DNA of 15,131 bases from Clostridia bacterium. Its GTDB lineage: Bacteria > Bacillota > Clostridia > Oscillospirales > CAG-382. Numbering within the stretch: the first letter of the stretch is position 1; the number at the start of each line of letters is the position of its first letter. Made by a program: the position numbers and the translations under genes. A model generated the notes under the pieces. The model did not search any database and was not told where the DNA came from. It saw nothing but the letters and a program-made list of their open reading frames with translations. Shown in pieces: positions 1-8,191 of this stretch. The stretch spans positions 1 through 15,131 of the forward strand of contig JAGADB010000042.1 in NCBI GenBank assembly GCA_017613815.1. Reading direction: 5' to 3'.

Positions 1-3000
1 AAATACGCTTATACATTTCTATTCTTCTCTGCGGCGCGCTTATATATTTTTCGGGAATATACGCGCTGATGCCGAGGTCGATGCTTGTTTTGGGGCTCTC
101 CTTTACCTGTTTTCCCTTTTCTTCGAGCACCGCCTGCTCGAGAATCTTTATGAACATATCGTAGCCGACTTCTTCCATATGTCCCGACTGCTCCGCGCCG
201 AGAAGGTTGCCGGCGCCCCTTATTTCGAGGTCCTTCATTGCAATTTTGAAGCCCGAGCCGAATTCGGTGAATTCCTTTATCGCGACGAGTCTTTTCTGCG
301 CGATTTCGCTAAACATATTTTCCGGTCTCCACGTAAAATACGCGTATGCGCGCCTGTTGGACCTGCCGACTCTGCCCCTTATCTGATGAAGCTGGGAAAG
401 TCCCATTTTATCCGCGTCTTCTATGATAAGGGTGTTCGCGTTCGGCACGTCGACTCCCGTTTCTCTTCTCGTGGTGCCGACGAGGATATCTATCTTTCCC
501 TCGGTCATATCGTACCAGATTTCGGACAGTCTTTCCTTATCCATCTGTCCGTGCACCGTTTCTATTCTCGCTTCGGGGAATTCCGTCTTTAATCTGTAAG
601 CGGTGTTTTCTATATCCTCAACCCTGTTATGCATATAGAACACCTGGCCGCCGCGGCGCAGTTCCTTTCTTACCGCCTCGTAAACTATGGTCTTATCGTA
701 TTCGAGCACGTAGGTCTGCACCGGGTATCTGTCAATCGGCGCCTCTTCGAGTATCGACATATCGCGTATGCCCACAAGCGCCATATTGAAGGTTCTCGGT
801 ATCGGCGTCGCCGTAAGGGTGAGCACGTCGACCTGCTTTGACATCTCTTTGAGTCTTTCCTTATGCGCGACTCCGAATCTCTGCTCCTCGTCGACTATAA
901 GCAGTCCCAGATCCTTGAATTCTATCTTTTTATTAAGAAGCTTATGCGTGCCGACCACTATATCGACTTTGCCGGTCTTAAGCCTTTCGAGCACGTCTTT
1001 TGCCTTTTTGGCGGAGACGTATCTCGAAAGCATTTCAACCTTTATCGGAAAGCCGTGCATTCTCGACGAAACCGTCCTGAAATGCTGCAGCGCAAGCACG
1101 GTCGTCGGGACCAAAAACGCGACCTGCTTTCCGTCCATTATGCACTTGAACGCGGCTCTGAGCGCGACTTCCGTCTTTCCGAAGCCCACGTCGCCGCAAA
1201 GAAGTCTGTCCATGGGATGAGATTTTTCCATATCCCTTTTGATGTCGTTTACGGCGTCTAATTGCCCCTCGGTCTCCTCGTATTCGAAGTTGGACTCAAA
1301 TTCACGCTGCCATTCGGTATCCTCGGAAAAGGCGTATCCGGGGCGTCTCATGCGTTCGGCGTAGAGCGTGATGAGCTCCTTTGCCATATTTTTCGCCGCC
1401 TTTTTCGCCCGCTGCTTTTTCTTTATCCATTCCGAGCCGCCCATTTTGGAAAGGGTTACGTTTTCGGCTTTTCCGGTGTATCTCGACACCTTGTCGAGCT
1501 GGTCGCAGGGCACGTAAAGCACGTCCTTGCCCGCGTATTTTATCGTTATATAGTCCCTCGTTACGCCCGCAACGGTGAGGGTTTTTATGCCGACGTACTG
1601 CCCTATTCCGTGGAGCTCGTGAACGACGTAGTTTCCGCTTGTAAGTTCGAGGTAAGAGGTTATTTTATTCTTGTTTTTCTGCGATTTTTCGTCTTTTGCG
1701 CGTTCGGTTTTTCCCTTTCTTAAAGCGTAACCCTGCGACACGTTTTCCTCGCAGAGAAAGACGGTTTTCGACTTTGTGAATTCAAAGCCGGTATATTCGT
1801 CCGACGCAGATTTCTGCGGTATGATATAGACGTGTTTGCGGGACATTTCCGATATATCGGGGTTTTCCGAAAGCACGCTCTTTATCCCCTTGCTGTTTAG
1901 CATATCGAAAAGCTCCGACGCGTAAGACGCGGTTTTTACGCACAGCGCGGTCTTATACCCCTGCCTGATATACCCTTCGAGGTCGTCGCACAGCACGTCG
2001 GTGCCGCGCTCTATTCCCGGCGACTGCTTTGAGTCGAACGCAAACAGTCCCGATATTTCAAAATCGGGCGTGCTTGCGAAAATATCGGTTGCAACGCACG
2101 GTCTTTTTAGGAAAACAGTCTTCAGGTCCTCGTAATTCTTACACCAAACGCAGTTTTTTATATTCATTTCGCCGAGCGACGCCATATCGACGAGCGTCTG
2201 GTTGAGCCCGGAAATATACGCGTTCAGTCTGTCCCTCACCCTCGGATAGTCGCATACGAAAAGCGTTCCTTTTGCATAGTCGAAAAGCGTGGTAAAGCCG
2301 TAAATATACGGCAGGTACTTATCGAGAGACTTACAGTCTCCGTTTTCTATATCCGTTCTCTCCTGCGCGAGGCGGCTTGCGAGTTTATCGTTTTGCTTTT
2401 TAATTGCGGAATTACAGAGTGCTTTATTTATTTTAAGCACTTCTTCCCTTTTTTCTTTGGAAATTTTGATTTCTTTTACGGGTGTAATATCTATTTCCGT
2501 TATACTTTCGGTGCGCCTCTGCGTCATCACGTCGAAGTAGCCCGCTCCGTCAAGTTCGTCGCCGAAAAATTCAAGTCTTACGGGATTTTCTTTGTCGGGA
2601 ACGAAGATGTCGAGAATATCTCCCCTCTTTGAGTACTGTCCCGCACCCTCGACGGTATCGGTCTTTGTATATCCGTAATTTTCAAGCGTTTCGGAGAATT
2701 TATACAGGTCGACCGAGTTTCCGACCTTTATGTGAGTTTTTTCGTTCAGATACTCTTTCGGCGGCAGAATCGAAAGTGCCGCCTCAGGCACTGCGGCAAC
2801 CACTTTGCAGGCGCCGGAACATATTTCCCTTAAAACCTTTAGTCTCTCGTATTCCCATTCCTTTGACGAGGCTTCGACGTTATAGAAGTTGAAATCTCTT
2901 GCCGGAAATACCGAAACTCCGTCTATAAACGCGGAAAGTTTATTTTTTAAGGAATACGCCGTCTTTTCGTCGGGCACGAGTACGACCGCGGTCTTTCCTT

Positions 3001-3211
3001 CGGAAAGCTTTTTTTCGAGGACGAGGGATGAAATTATCGCGTTTCTCGCACCGTCGGAAACGCCCGTTACGAGCGCGGGGCCCTGTGTATATGCTTTTCC
3101 GCCGGCGGAAAATCTATATAGTGTTTCGAGCATCTGTTTATATTCCGTTTCGCGCCTTATCATTCCGACAAGAAAATCCGACACGTTATTTACGTATTTG
3201 CCCTTTTCCAT
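1..3211 (-). CDS. mfd: Transcription-repair coupling factor Mfd (C-terminus cut by window edge)
   Basis: Mfd is a cytoplasmic ATP-dependent translocase that removes RNA polymerase stalled at DNA lesions and recruits UvrA. About 1070 codons are visible with no stop; the usual length is about 1150-1180 residues, so the last part of the C-terminal TRCF/D7 domain lies outside. Translation shows, in order, a UvrB-like N-terminal module (GQYSKRGDILDIF near residues 190-205), the CarD-like RNA-polymerase-interacting domain from about residue 520 (YVVHELHGIGQYVG), Walker A GDVGFGKT (673-680), the DEEQ box (774-777), TATPIPRT, and motif VI RGRVGRS (945-951). The visible end, RRIEMYKRI, is the start of the D7 region. 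The ATG is preceded by an AGGAGAGGG ribosome binding site 8 nt upstream. A TTGAAA-N17-TATAAT promoter and a leader hairpin lie upstream. Oddity: motif V reads TTRRETG rather than the usual TTIIETG. Identification is near certain. Confidence 0.97.
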   Translation of the reverse strand, partial: MEKGKYVNNVSDFLVGMIRRETEYKQMLETLYRFSAGGKAYTQGPALVTGVSDGARNAIISSLVLEKKLSEGKTAVVLVPDEKTAYSLKNKLSAFIDGVSVFPARDFNFYNVEASSKEWEYERLKVLREICSGACKVVAAVPEAALSILPPKEYLNEKTHIKVGNSVDLYKFSETLENYGYTKTDTVEGAGQYSKRGDILDIFVPDKENPVRLEFFGDELDGAGYFDVMTQRRTESITEIDITPVKEIKISKEKREEVLKINKALCNSAIKKQNDKLASRLAQERTDIENGDCKSLDKYLPYIYGFTTLFDYAKGTLFVCDYPRVRDRLNAYISGLNQTLVDMASLGEMNIKNCVWCKNYEDLKTVFLKRPCVATDIFASTPDFEISGLFAFDSKQSPGIERGTDVLCDDLEGYIRQGYKTALCVKTASYASELFDMLNSKGIKSVLSENPDISEMSRKHVYIIPQKSASDEYTGFEFTKSKTVFLCEENVSQGYALRKGKTERAKDEKSQKNKNKITSYLELTSGNYVVHELHGIGQYVGIKTLTVAGVTRDYITIKYAGKDVLYVPCDQLDKVSRYTGKAENVTLSKMGGSEWIKKKQRAKKAAKNMAKELITLYAERMRRPGYAFSEDTEWQREFESNFEYEETEGQLDAVNDIKRDMEKSHPMDRLLCGDVGFGKTEVALRAAFKCIMDGKQVAFLVPTTVLALQHFRTVSSRMHGFPIKVEMLSRYVSAKKAKDVLERLKTGKVDIVVGTHKLLNKKIEFKDLGLLIVDEEQRFGVAHKERLKEMSKQVDVLTLTATPIPRTFNMALVGIRDMSILEEAPIDRYPVQTYVLEYDKTIVYEAVRKELRRGGQVFYMHNRVEDIENTAYRLKTEFPEARIETVHGQMDKERLSEIWYDMTEGKIDILVGTTRRETGVDVPNANTLIIEDADKMGLSQLHQIRGRVGRSNRRAYAYFTWRPENMFSEIAQKRLVAIKEFTEFGSGFKIAMKDLEIRGAGNLLGAEQSGHMEEVGYDMFIKILEQAVLEEKGKQVKESPKTSIDLGISAYIPEKYISAPQRRIEMYKRI

Positions 3212-3247
3212 CTCGCCCTCTCCTTTCGTTTTTTTACAACACTTTTT

Positions 3248-3271
3248 GGCTGTACTTTTACAAGCACAGCC
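3248..3271 (-). promoter_or_regulatory. Hairpin in the mfd 5' leader
   Basis: In the minus-strand transcript, GGCTGTGCTT and AAGTACAGCC pair over 10 bp around a GUAA tetraloop (GNRA type). One pair is G-U in the minus-strand RNA but would be an A-C mismatch in plus-strand RNA, so the structure suits the mfd transcript. It lies between the predicted start site (near 3287) and the ribosome binding site. It is followed by A-rich sequence rather than a U-tract, so it is not a rho-independent terminator for that strand. Function unknown; it could stabilise the mRNA or modulate translation. Confidence 0.5.
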
Positions 3272-3293
3272 TTGAAAATTATTCGTTTTTATT

Positions 3294-3322
3294 ATTATAC
3301 GCCTTTAATACGGAAATTTCAA
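3294..3322 (-). promoter_or_regulatory. Sigma-A-type promoter of mfd
   Basis: On the minus strand a -35 box TTGAAA (3317-3322) and a -10 box TATAAT (3294-3299) are separated by exactly 17 nt. The predicted transcript starts near 3287 and has a leader of about 75 nt. It lies just downstream of the rpmB terminator, so mfd appears to be transcribed independently of rpmB. Confidence 0.75.
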
Positions 3323-3331
3323 ATTTTTTTC

Positions 3332-3362
3332 AAAAAAACAAAACCCTCCGGTTTCCCGGAGG
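3332..3362 (-). terminator. Rho-independent terminator of rpmB
   Basis: On the minus strand CCTCCGG and CCGGAGG (3345-3362) form a perfect 7-bp GC-rich stem with a GAAA tetraloop. A T-rich tract (GTTTTGTTTTTTT) follows. It sits 33 bp after the rpmB stop codon and before the mfd promoter. Confidence 0.9.
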
Positions 3363-3395
3363 TATCCTGTTTGCAAACATATTTTTTTGAAAATC

Positions 3396-3584
3396 TTAAA
3401 CGGCTCTTGTTACCTTGCCGGAACGAAGGCAGCGAGAGCATACGTTTACCGTCTTATGCGTGCCGTTTTCAACGACTTTTACGCGTCTTATGTTAGGCTT
3501 CCAGGCTCTGTTTGTTTTTCTGTGGGAGTGTGATACGTTGCATCCGAACGTAACGCCTTTTCCGCAAATCTCGCATTTTGCCAT
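3396..3584 (-). CDS. rpmB: 50S ribosomal protein L28
   Basis: This small basic protein of 62 residues is a structural component of the large ribosomal subunit. It begins MAKCEICGKG and contains NVSHSHRKTNRAWKPN, the diagnostic L28 core. Four cysteines in two CxxC pairs (C4, C7 and C49, C52) form the zinc ribbon of the 'C+' form of L28. The length matches the usual 60-63 residues of Bacillota L28. The ATG is 6 nt from a strong GGAGGTG ribosome binding site (3591-3597). The gene has its own promoter and terminator and is therefore monocistronic, lying between pcrA and mfd on the same strand. Identification is secure. Confidence 0.98.
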   Translation of the reverse strand: MAKCEICGKGVTFGCNVSHSHRKTNRAWKPNIRRVKVVENGTHKTVNVCSRCLRSGKVTRAV

Positions 3585-3657
3585 TTATTACACCTCCAAA
3601 AGCTAAATGTCCTTTGAATTTTCGCATAAACTACGTTTACACAAAACAACAACTTGT

Positions 3658-3686
3658 ATTATATCACTATAATTATCAAATTGCAA
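3658..3686 (-). promoter_or_regulatory. Promoter of rpmB with extended -10
   Basis: On the minus strand a -35 box TTGCAA (3681-3686) lies 17 nt from a -10 box TATAAT (3658-3663). The -10 is preceded by TGA, an extended -10 motif (TGn). The predicted start near 3651 gives a leader of about 65 nt ending in the GGAGGTG ribosome binding site. The rest of the 3585-3763 interval is very AT-rich; no gene was seen in it. Confidence 0.8.
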
Positions 3687-3763
3687 TAGATTTTTTATTT
3701 TTTTTGAAAATTTTTTCGGAAAATTGAAAAAAAGTATATTTTTCTTTATATTCCGTCCGTTTT

Positions 3764-6184
3764 CTACGCTTTGCTCATCTTTGCGTAATTGCCCATTATC
3801 TTTTTTGTGCCCACCGAGTCGAAGGCGACCTCGTAGAGAACGTCTCCCGACATGGGGCGCACGCTTAACACCGTGCCTTCCTTGAATACCGGGTGAGTAA
3901 CGCGGTCTCCGACCTTAAAGGTCGGCGGAGCCGTCTTGTTCATCTTTACAAGCAGCTCTTTTTTGCGCTCGTTGAACTTTTCTTCTATATAAGAGCCCCT
4001 TTTCACGAAGGGTTGGCGGGCGTCTGAGCCGAAAAACTTATTTCTCTCCGTAATATACGTTACGTCGGCGTTCTGTTCGGAAATTTCGCAGCAGTCCTCG
4101 GGGATTTCCTCGACAAAACGCGATTTTCTGTGGAATTCCGTCCTGCCGAACACCATTCTGTTATTGCAATATATGATATAGAGCTTCTTTTTCGCCCTGG
4201 TTATCGCAACGTAGGCAAGCCGTCTCTCCTCTTCCATCTCTTCTTCGGATTCGCTTATCGCCTGGTTTCCCGGGAAAACGCCCTCCTCCATGCCGGGAAG
4301 AAATACCACGGGAAATTCAAGCCCCTTTGCGCTGTGCACCGTCATAAGCACGACGGCGGGCGCGTTTTCGTCGTAGTTATCTATATCGGAAACGAGCGCG
4401 ACTTCTTCCAGAAACGAGTTAAGGCTTGCGTTTTCGGTATCGTTTTCGTATTTTACGGCGTTGGAAACGAGTTCCTTTACGTTTGCGGTCCTGTCCTTCG
4501 CCTCTTCCTTTTCAAGCGTTGACAGCGAGTCGAGATAGCCCGTCTTTTCGACGACTTTTTTTACGAAAACGCCTATCGAAAGTTCGTTTACGTCTTCCGC
4601 AAGCTCATACATCATATCGGCAAAGGCACGGAGTTTTGACTCCGATTTTGAAAGCGACGGATACGCTTTTGCGTTTTTTGCGCAGTAAAGCATGCTCTTT
4701 CCTTCGGCAGACGCTATTCTTTCAAGCTCGCTTACCGTTACGTCTCCTATGCCCCTTTTCGGGACGTTGATTATTCTCTTTAACCGCAGATTGTCGTTCG
4801 GGTTTGCGAGAACGCAGAGGTATGCTATAACGTCTTTGATTTCTCTTCTCTCGTAGAACCGTATTCCGCCTATTATTCTGTACGGAACGGCGCTTTTTAT
4901 GAATGCCGTTTCAAGCGCGTTCGACTGGGCGTTCATCCGGTAGAGGACCGCGAAGTCCTCGAATTTATATTTTCCGTCCGACACAAGGTCGGTTATGGTG
5001 TTTACTATGTACTGCGCCTCGGAATTCTGGTTATCGCAGGTGCAGAGCGTGATTTTTTCGCCGTTTTCGTTGCCCGTCCACAGCGTTTTTCCCTTTCTCT
5101 TGCGGTTATTTTTAATAACGCTGTTGGCGGCGTTTACTATGACGTCGGTCGAGCGGTAATTCTGTTCGAGTTTTATTATCTTTGTGTCCTTGAAATACCT
5201 GTCGAAGCCGAGAATATTATCTATGGTCGCGCCCCTGAATTTATATATGCTCTGGTCGTCGTCGCCGACTACCATAATATTTTCCTTTTCGTTGCAGAGC
5301 AGTTCGGTAAGTCTGAACTGCGCCTTATTGGTGTCCTGATACTCGTCAATTAAGATATACCTGAATTTGCGCCTGTATTTTTCGAGCGCCTCTCCGTCTG
5401 TTTCCAGAAGTTTTACGGTGAGCATTATTATATCGTCGAAATCGAGTGCGTTTGCCTTTTTCAGCCGCTTTTCGTATTCCTTATACAGAAGAGATACCGT
5501 CTTTCTTCTCAAATCGCGCGTGCCGACGTTTTGCGCGTACTCCGCCGCGGACAAAAGATTTTCCTTTGCCCTCGATATCTCGTTTAACACGCTTTTTGCG
5601 GGAAAAGACGTTTCGGACGCGCCGAAATCGCTTATTATCGACGACATAAGTCTTTTCTGGTCGTCGGTATCGTATATCGTAAAGGATTTTTCATATCCGA
5701 GTCTGTCTATATACGCGCGCAGAATTCTCACGCACACCGAATGGAACGTGCCCGCCCAAATATCGTTCGCAAACGAGCCTAAATTTTTTTCGAGTCTCGT
5801 CTTTATTTCGCCCGCAGCCTTATTGGTAAAGGTTATGGCGAGCACCTGATAAGGAAAGGCGGGCTCGTTTTTGAATTTCTGCGCCGCTTTTTCAAGTATG
5901 GCTTCGTCTGCGTTTTCGTCATACGCGAGTTTTTCGAGTTCATCCGCAAACGCTTCCGTAAGCATGCTTTCGGGAACGTTTTCGTTGAAATATGCGTTTC
6001 CGTACGCAATTATATAGCATATTCTCTCTACGAGCACGGTGGTTTTTCCGCTTCCCGCGCCGGCAAGCACCAGAAGCGGTCCTTCGGTTGAAAAGACCGC
6101 TTCCCTTTGCTTTTCGTTGAGAAAAGAATACATTTTATCGAATATTTTTTTGCGCGCCTTTATGAGTCTTTGCTTTAAGTCCAT
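3764..6184 (-). CDS. pcrA: UvrD/PcrA-type superfamily 1 DNA helicase
   Basis: PcrA is a 3'-5' DNA helicase that acts in nucleotide excision repair, removal of RecA filaments and handling of stalled RNA polymerase. The 806-residue protein has all SF1A motifs: Q motif LNEKQREAV (22-30), Walker A AGAGSGKT (41-48), motif Ia ITFTNKAAGEIK (about 117-128), GTFHSVCVRILR, motif II DEYQDTN (about 280), motif III VVGDDDQSIYKFRGA, motif IV LEQNYRST, motif V MTVHSAKGLEFPVVFLPGMEEGVFP (about 613 on) and motif VI LAYVAITRAKKKLY (about 655-670). The C-terminal segment FKVGDRVTHPVFKEGTV (about 755-770) is the Tudor-like domain that contacts RNA polymerase in PcrA and UvrD. Oddity: about 47 extra residues rich in Glu, Asp and Ala separate Walker A from motif Ia compared with Bacillus subtilis PcrA. 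A GAAAGG ribosome binding site lies 7 nt before the ATG. Family certain; the exact name pcrA follows Gram-positive usage. Confidence 0.95.
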   Translation of the reverse strand: MDLKQRLIKARKKIFDKMYSFLNEKQREAVFSTEGPLLVLAGAGSGKTTVLVERICYIIAYGNAYFNENVPESMLTEAFADELEKLAYDENADEAILEKAAQKFKNEPAFPYQVLAITFTNKAAGEIKTRLEKNLGSFANDIWAGTFHSVCVRILRAYIDRLGYEKSFTIYDTDDQKRLMSSIISDFGASETSFPAKSVLNEISRAKENLLSAAEYAQNVGTRDLRRKTVSLLYKEYEKRLKKANALDFDDIIMLTVKLLETDGEALEKYRRKFRYILIDEYQDTNKAQFRLTELLCNEKENIMVVGDDDQSIYKFRGATIDNILGFDRYFKDTKIIKLEQNYRSTDVIVNAANSVIKNNRKRKGKTLWTGNENGEKITLCTCDNQNSEAQYIVNTITDLVSDGKYKFEDFAVLYRMNAQSNALETAFIKSAVPYRIIGGIRFYERREIKDVIAYLCVLANPNDNLRLKRIINVPKRGIGDVTVSELERIASAEGKSMLYCAKNAKAYPSLSKSESKLRAFADMMYELAEDVNELSIGVFVKKVVEKTGYLDSLSTLEKEEAKDRTANVKELVSNAVKYENDTENASLNSFLEEVALVSDIDNYDENAPAVVLMTVHSAKGLEFPVVFLPGMEEGVFPGNQAISESEEEMEEERRLAYVAITRAKKKLYIIYCNNRMVFGRTEFHRKSRFVEEIPEDCCEISEQNADVTYITERNKFFGSDARQPFVKRGSYIEEKFNERKKELLVKMNKTAPPTFKVGDRVTHPVFKEGTVLSVRPMSGDVLYEVAFDSVGTKKIMGNYAKMSKA

Positions 6185-6211
6185 ATTTATGCCTTTCGGG
6201 AGTTTTTGAAA

Positions 6212-6242
6212 ATTATAGCAGAACTTTTGAGTTCTGCTATAA
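6212..6242 (-). promoter_or_regulatory. Inverted repeat between the dehydratase gene and pcrA (terminator or pcrA promoter/operator)
   Basis: A 12-bp perfect inverted repeat (TTATAGCAGAAC / GTTCTGCTATAA, 6213-6242, with a 6-nt loop) fills half of the 66-bp gap. Read on the minus strand, the second arm runs into AATTTTC, a weak U-tract, so it could end the Nudix-dehydratase transcript. The same arm also contains TGCTATAAT, an extended -10 element, ending about 28 bp before the pcrA ATG. No good -35 box accompanies it. Terminator, promoter or both cannot be decided from sequence alone. Confidence 0.6.
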
Positions 6243-6250
6243 AACTATTT

Positions 6251-8191
6251 TTATTGAGCCGCTTTGATTTGCTGGTTTTCGGTCCGGTGGAAGGTCGGTA
6301 CTATTTCGGAAATCTTATTTTCTATCGAGCAAAGCATTACTTCGGGCGACAGGCTGTTGTTTTCCGCTATTTCGTCAAGCTCTTTCAGCTTATCGTGAAG
6401 CTTTTCGCTGTCGAAGTCCACGAAATGTCCTATGAATATCTTATCGTTTTCCGTCTTTTCGAGGTTTTCGTCCGAAAGCATGAGTTCCTCGTATAGCTTT
6501 TCTCCCGGACGAAGTCCCGTATATTTTATTTCGATATCGGTGCCGACTTTTTTACCGTAAAGTCTTATTATTCTGCGCGCAAGGTCGTCTATTCTTACGG
6601 GCATGCCCATATTGAGCACGAATATTTCGCCGCCCGTCGCTTTGGTGGCGGCAAGAAGCACGAGCTGCACCGCTTCGGGAATCGTCATGAAAAATCTTAT
6701 TATATCGGGGTGTGTTACGGTAACGGGGCCGCCCGCCTTTATCTGCTTCTGGAACAGCGGGATTACCGAGCCGTTGGAGCCGAGCACGTTTCCGAATCTG
6801 ACGGCGGAGAACTTCGTTCCCCTGCCGTTGAGCGACTGGATTACCATTTCGCACATTCTCTTGCTTGCGCCCATGATATTGGTGGGGTTAACCGCCTTAT
6901 CGGTGGAGATGAGTATGAATTTCTCAACTCCGTTTTCGATTGCGGCAACTGCCGTGTTATAGGTTCCGAAGACGTTATTCTTTACCGCTTCCTGAGGCGA
7001 GGATTCCATTAAGGGAACGTGCTTGTGCGCCGCGGCGTGTATGACGATTTCGGGTTTATAGGTCGCCATGATGTTTTTCATTCTCTCGCCGTCTCTTACC
7101 GACGCGATGATCGTTACGAGGTCGAGCGATTTATGGTACTGATACAGCAGTTCCTGCTGGATATCGTAGGCGTTGTTTTCGTATATATCGACGATTATGA
7201 GCTTTTTCGGCTTTGCGTACGCTATCTGTCTGCAAAGTTCGGAGCCTATCGAGCCGCCGCCGCCCGTTACGAGCACGGTTTTTCCGCAGAAATAGTTATT
7301 TATCTCCTCGTGGTCGATATTAATGGGCTCGCGTCCCAGAACTTCTTCCATAGTGAAGTCTCTGATTTTATCAACGACGTTGCTCTTATTCTGCGCAAAG
7401 TCGGTTACTCTCGGGAGCATCTTTACTTCCGCGTTCACGCCCTCGCACTTTTCGAGGAGTTTGCTTCTGTGGACGTTATTTGCCGACGGAATTGCGATAA
7501 TTATAAGTTCTATATCGTATTTTCCGCATAGATATTTGATGTCGTCGTCGGTGCCTTCAATGCGGAGACCCGCAATACTTCTTCCTATAAGCGCTTCGTT
7601 TTTGTCAACGGCAACGACGGGTAAAATTCCTCTTTCGGGGTGGTGCTTGATTTCGTTAAGAAGCATTACGCACGCGTCTCCGCATCCCACGATAAGCGTT
7701 CTCTTTCCGCTTCTCGGTTCCGTCTTACGTCCGTTGGTGTTCATAAACCATGCGTAAATAAGTCTTGACACAACCAGCATAAAAATGGTGAGTATTGCAA
7801 AAATTACGGTATATTTGAATCTGAAAAACTTCTGCGGGAACGCCGCGTCCAGAATTGCCATAATGGCGATATACGATATGCCGAAGACGAGGAATATCTG
7901 GAAGAATTTCATAAAATCCGCCGCCTGCGCGTATCTGTGTATGATTTTGAAAAGTCCTCCGAAGGTTGCAACAACGATATACAGCACAACCATCACGAGC
8001 GCCGAGACGAATATGCCCGTCTTGGTAAGTCCCACGCTTTCTGCCGTTGCGGCCGACGAAATCGGCATATCAAACAGAATGAAAAGGAAAAACGTTGTCA
8101 GAAACGCCACCGCCATAGTCAGATAATCGATTACGGCCATCAATATTATTTTTGACAGTCTGAGTTTTAATTTCGACGTGTTTTTGTTCAT
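6251..8191 (-). CDS. Membrane-anchored nucleoside-diphosphate-sugar 4,6-dehydratase (CapD/PglF/WbpM-like)
   Basis: Large bacterial dehydratases of this family convert UDP-GlcNAc to a 4-keto-6-deoxy sugar, the first step towards rare sugars of capsules, O-antigens or glycoproteins, at the inner face of the membrane. The 646-residue protein starts with four hydrophobic segments (about 15-41, 58-82, 93-114, 125-148). A first Rossmann-like domain follows (LIVGCGDA, about 165-172). The catalytic SDR domain has the nucleotide-binding motif VTGGGGSIGSEL (about 305-316), AAAHKHVPLME, STDKAVNPTNIMGASKR and RPGEKLYEE. The usual catalytic Tyr of YxxxK is Met (MGASK), as is typical of the WbpM/PglF long-chain group. 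Its ATG overlaps the stop of the Nudix gene (ATGA) and a GAGGT site sits 6 nt upstream, so the two are translationally coupled. No other sugar-biosynthesis genes are adjacent, so the end product is unknown. Family assignment is firm; exact substrate is inferred. Confidence 0.92.
   Translation of the reverse strand: MNKNTSKLKLRLSKIILMAVIDYLTMAVAFLTTFFLFILFDMPISSAATAESVGLTKTGIFVSALVMVVLYIVVATFGGLFKIIHRYAQAADFMKFFQIFLVFGISYIAIMAILDAAFPQKFFRFKYTVIFAILTIFMLVVSRLIYAWFMNTNGRKTEPRSGKRTLIVGCGDACVMLLNEIKHHPERGILPVVAVDKNEALIGRSIAGLRIEGTDDDIKYLCGKYDIELIIIAIPSANNVHRSKLLEKCEGVNAEVKMLPRVTDFAQNKSNVVDKIRDFTMEEVLGREPINIDHEEINNYFCGKTVLVTGGGGSIGSELCRQIAYAKPKKLIIVDIYENNAYDIQQELLYQYHKSLDLVTIIASVRDGERMKNIMATYKPEIVIHAAAHKHVPLMESSPQEAVKNNVFGTYNTAVAAIENGVEKFILISTDKAVNPTNIMGASKRMCEMVIQSLNGRGTKFSAVRFGNVLGSNGSVIPLFQKQIKAGGPVTVTHPDIIRFFMTIPEAVQLVLLAATKATGGEIFVLNMGMPVRIDDLARRIIRLYGKKVGTDIEIKYTGLRPGEKLYEELMLSDENLEKTENDKIFIGHFVDFDSEKLHDKLKELDEIAENNSLSPEVMLCSIENKISEIVPTFHRTENQQIKAAQ

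Noticed and set aside
179..3496. Many plus-strand open frames antisense to mfd
   Set aside because: The minus strand encodes continuous Mfd with all motifs in frame; the plus frames show no family features.
3690..3763. AT-rich imperfect dyad after the pcrA stop as a terminator
   Set aside because: It has only A/T pairs with mismatches and no GC stem, so a terminator cannot be supported, although transcription may well end in this region.
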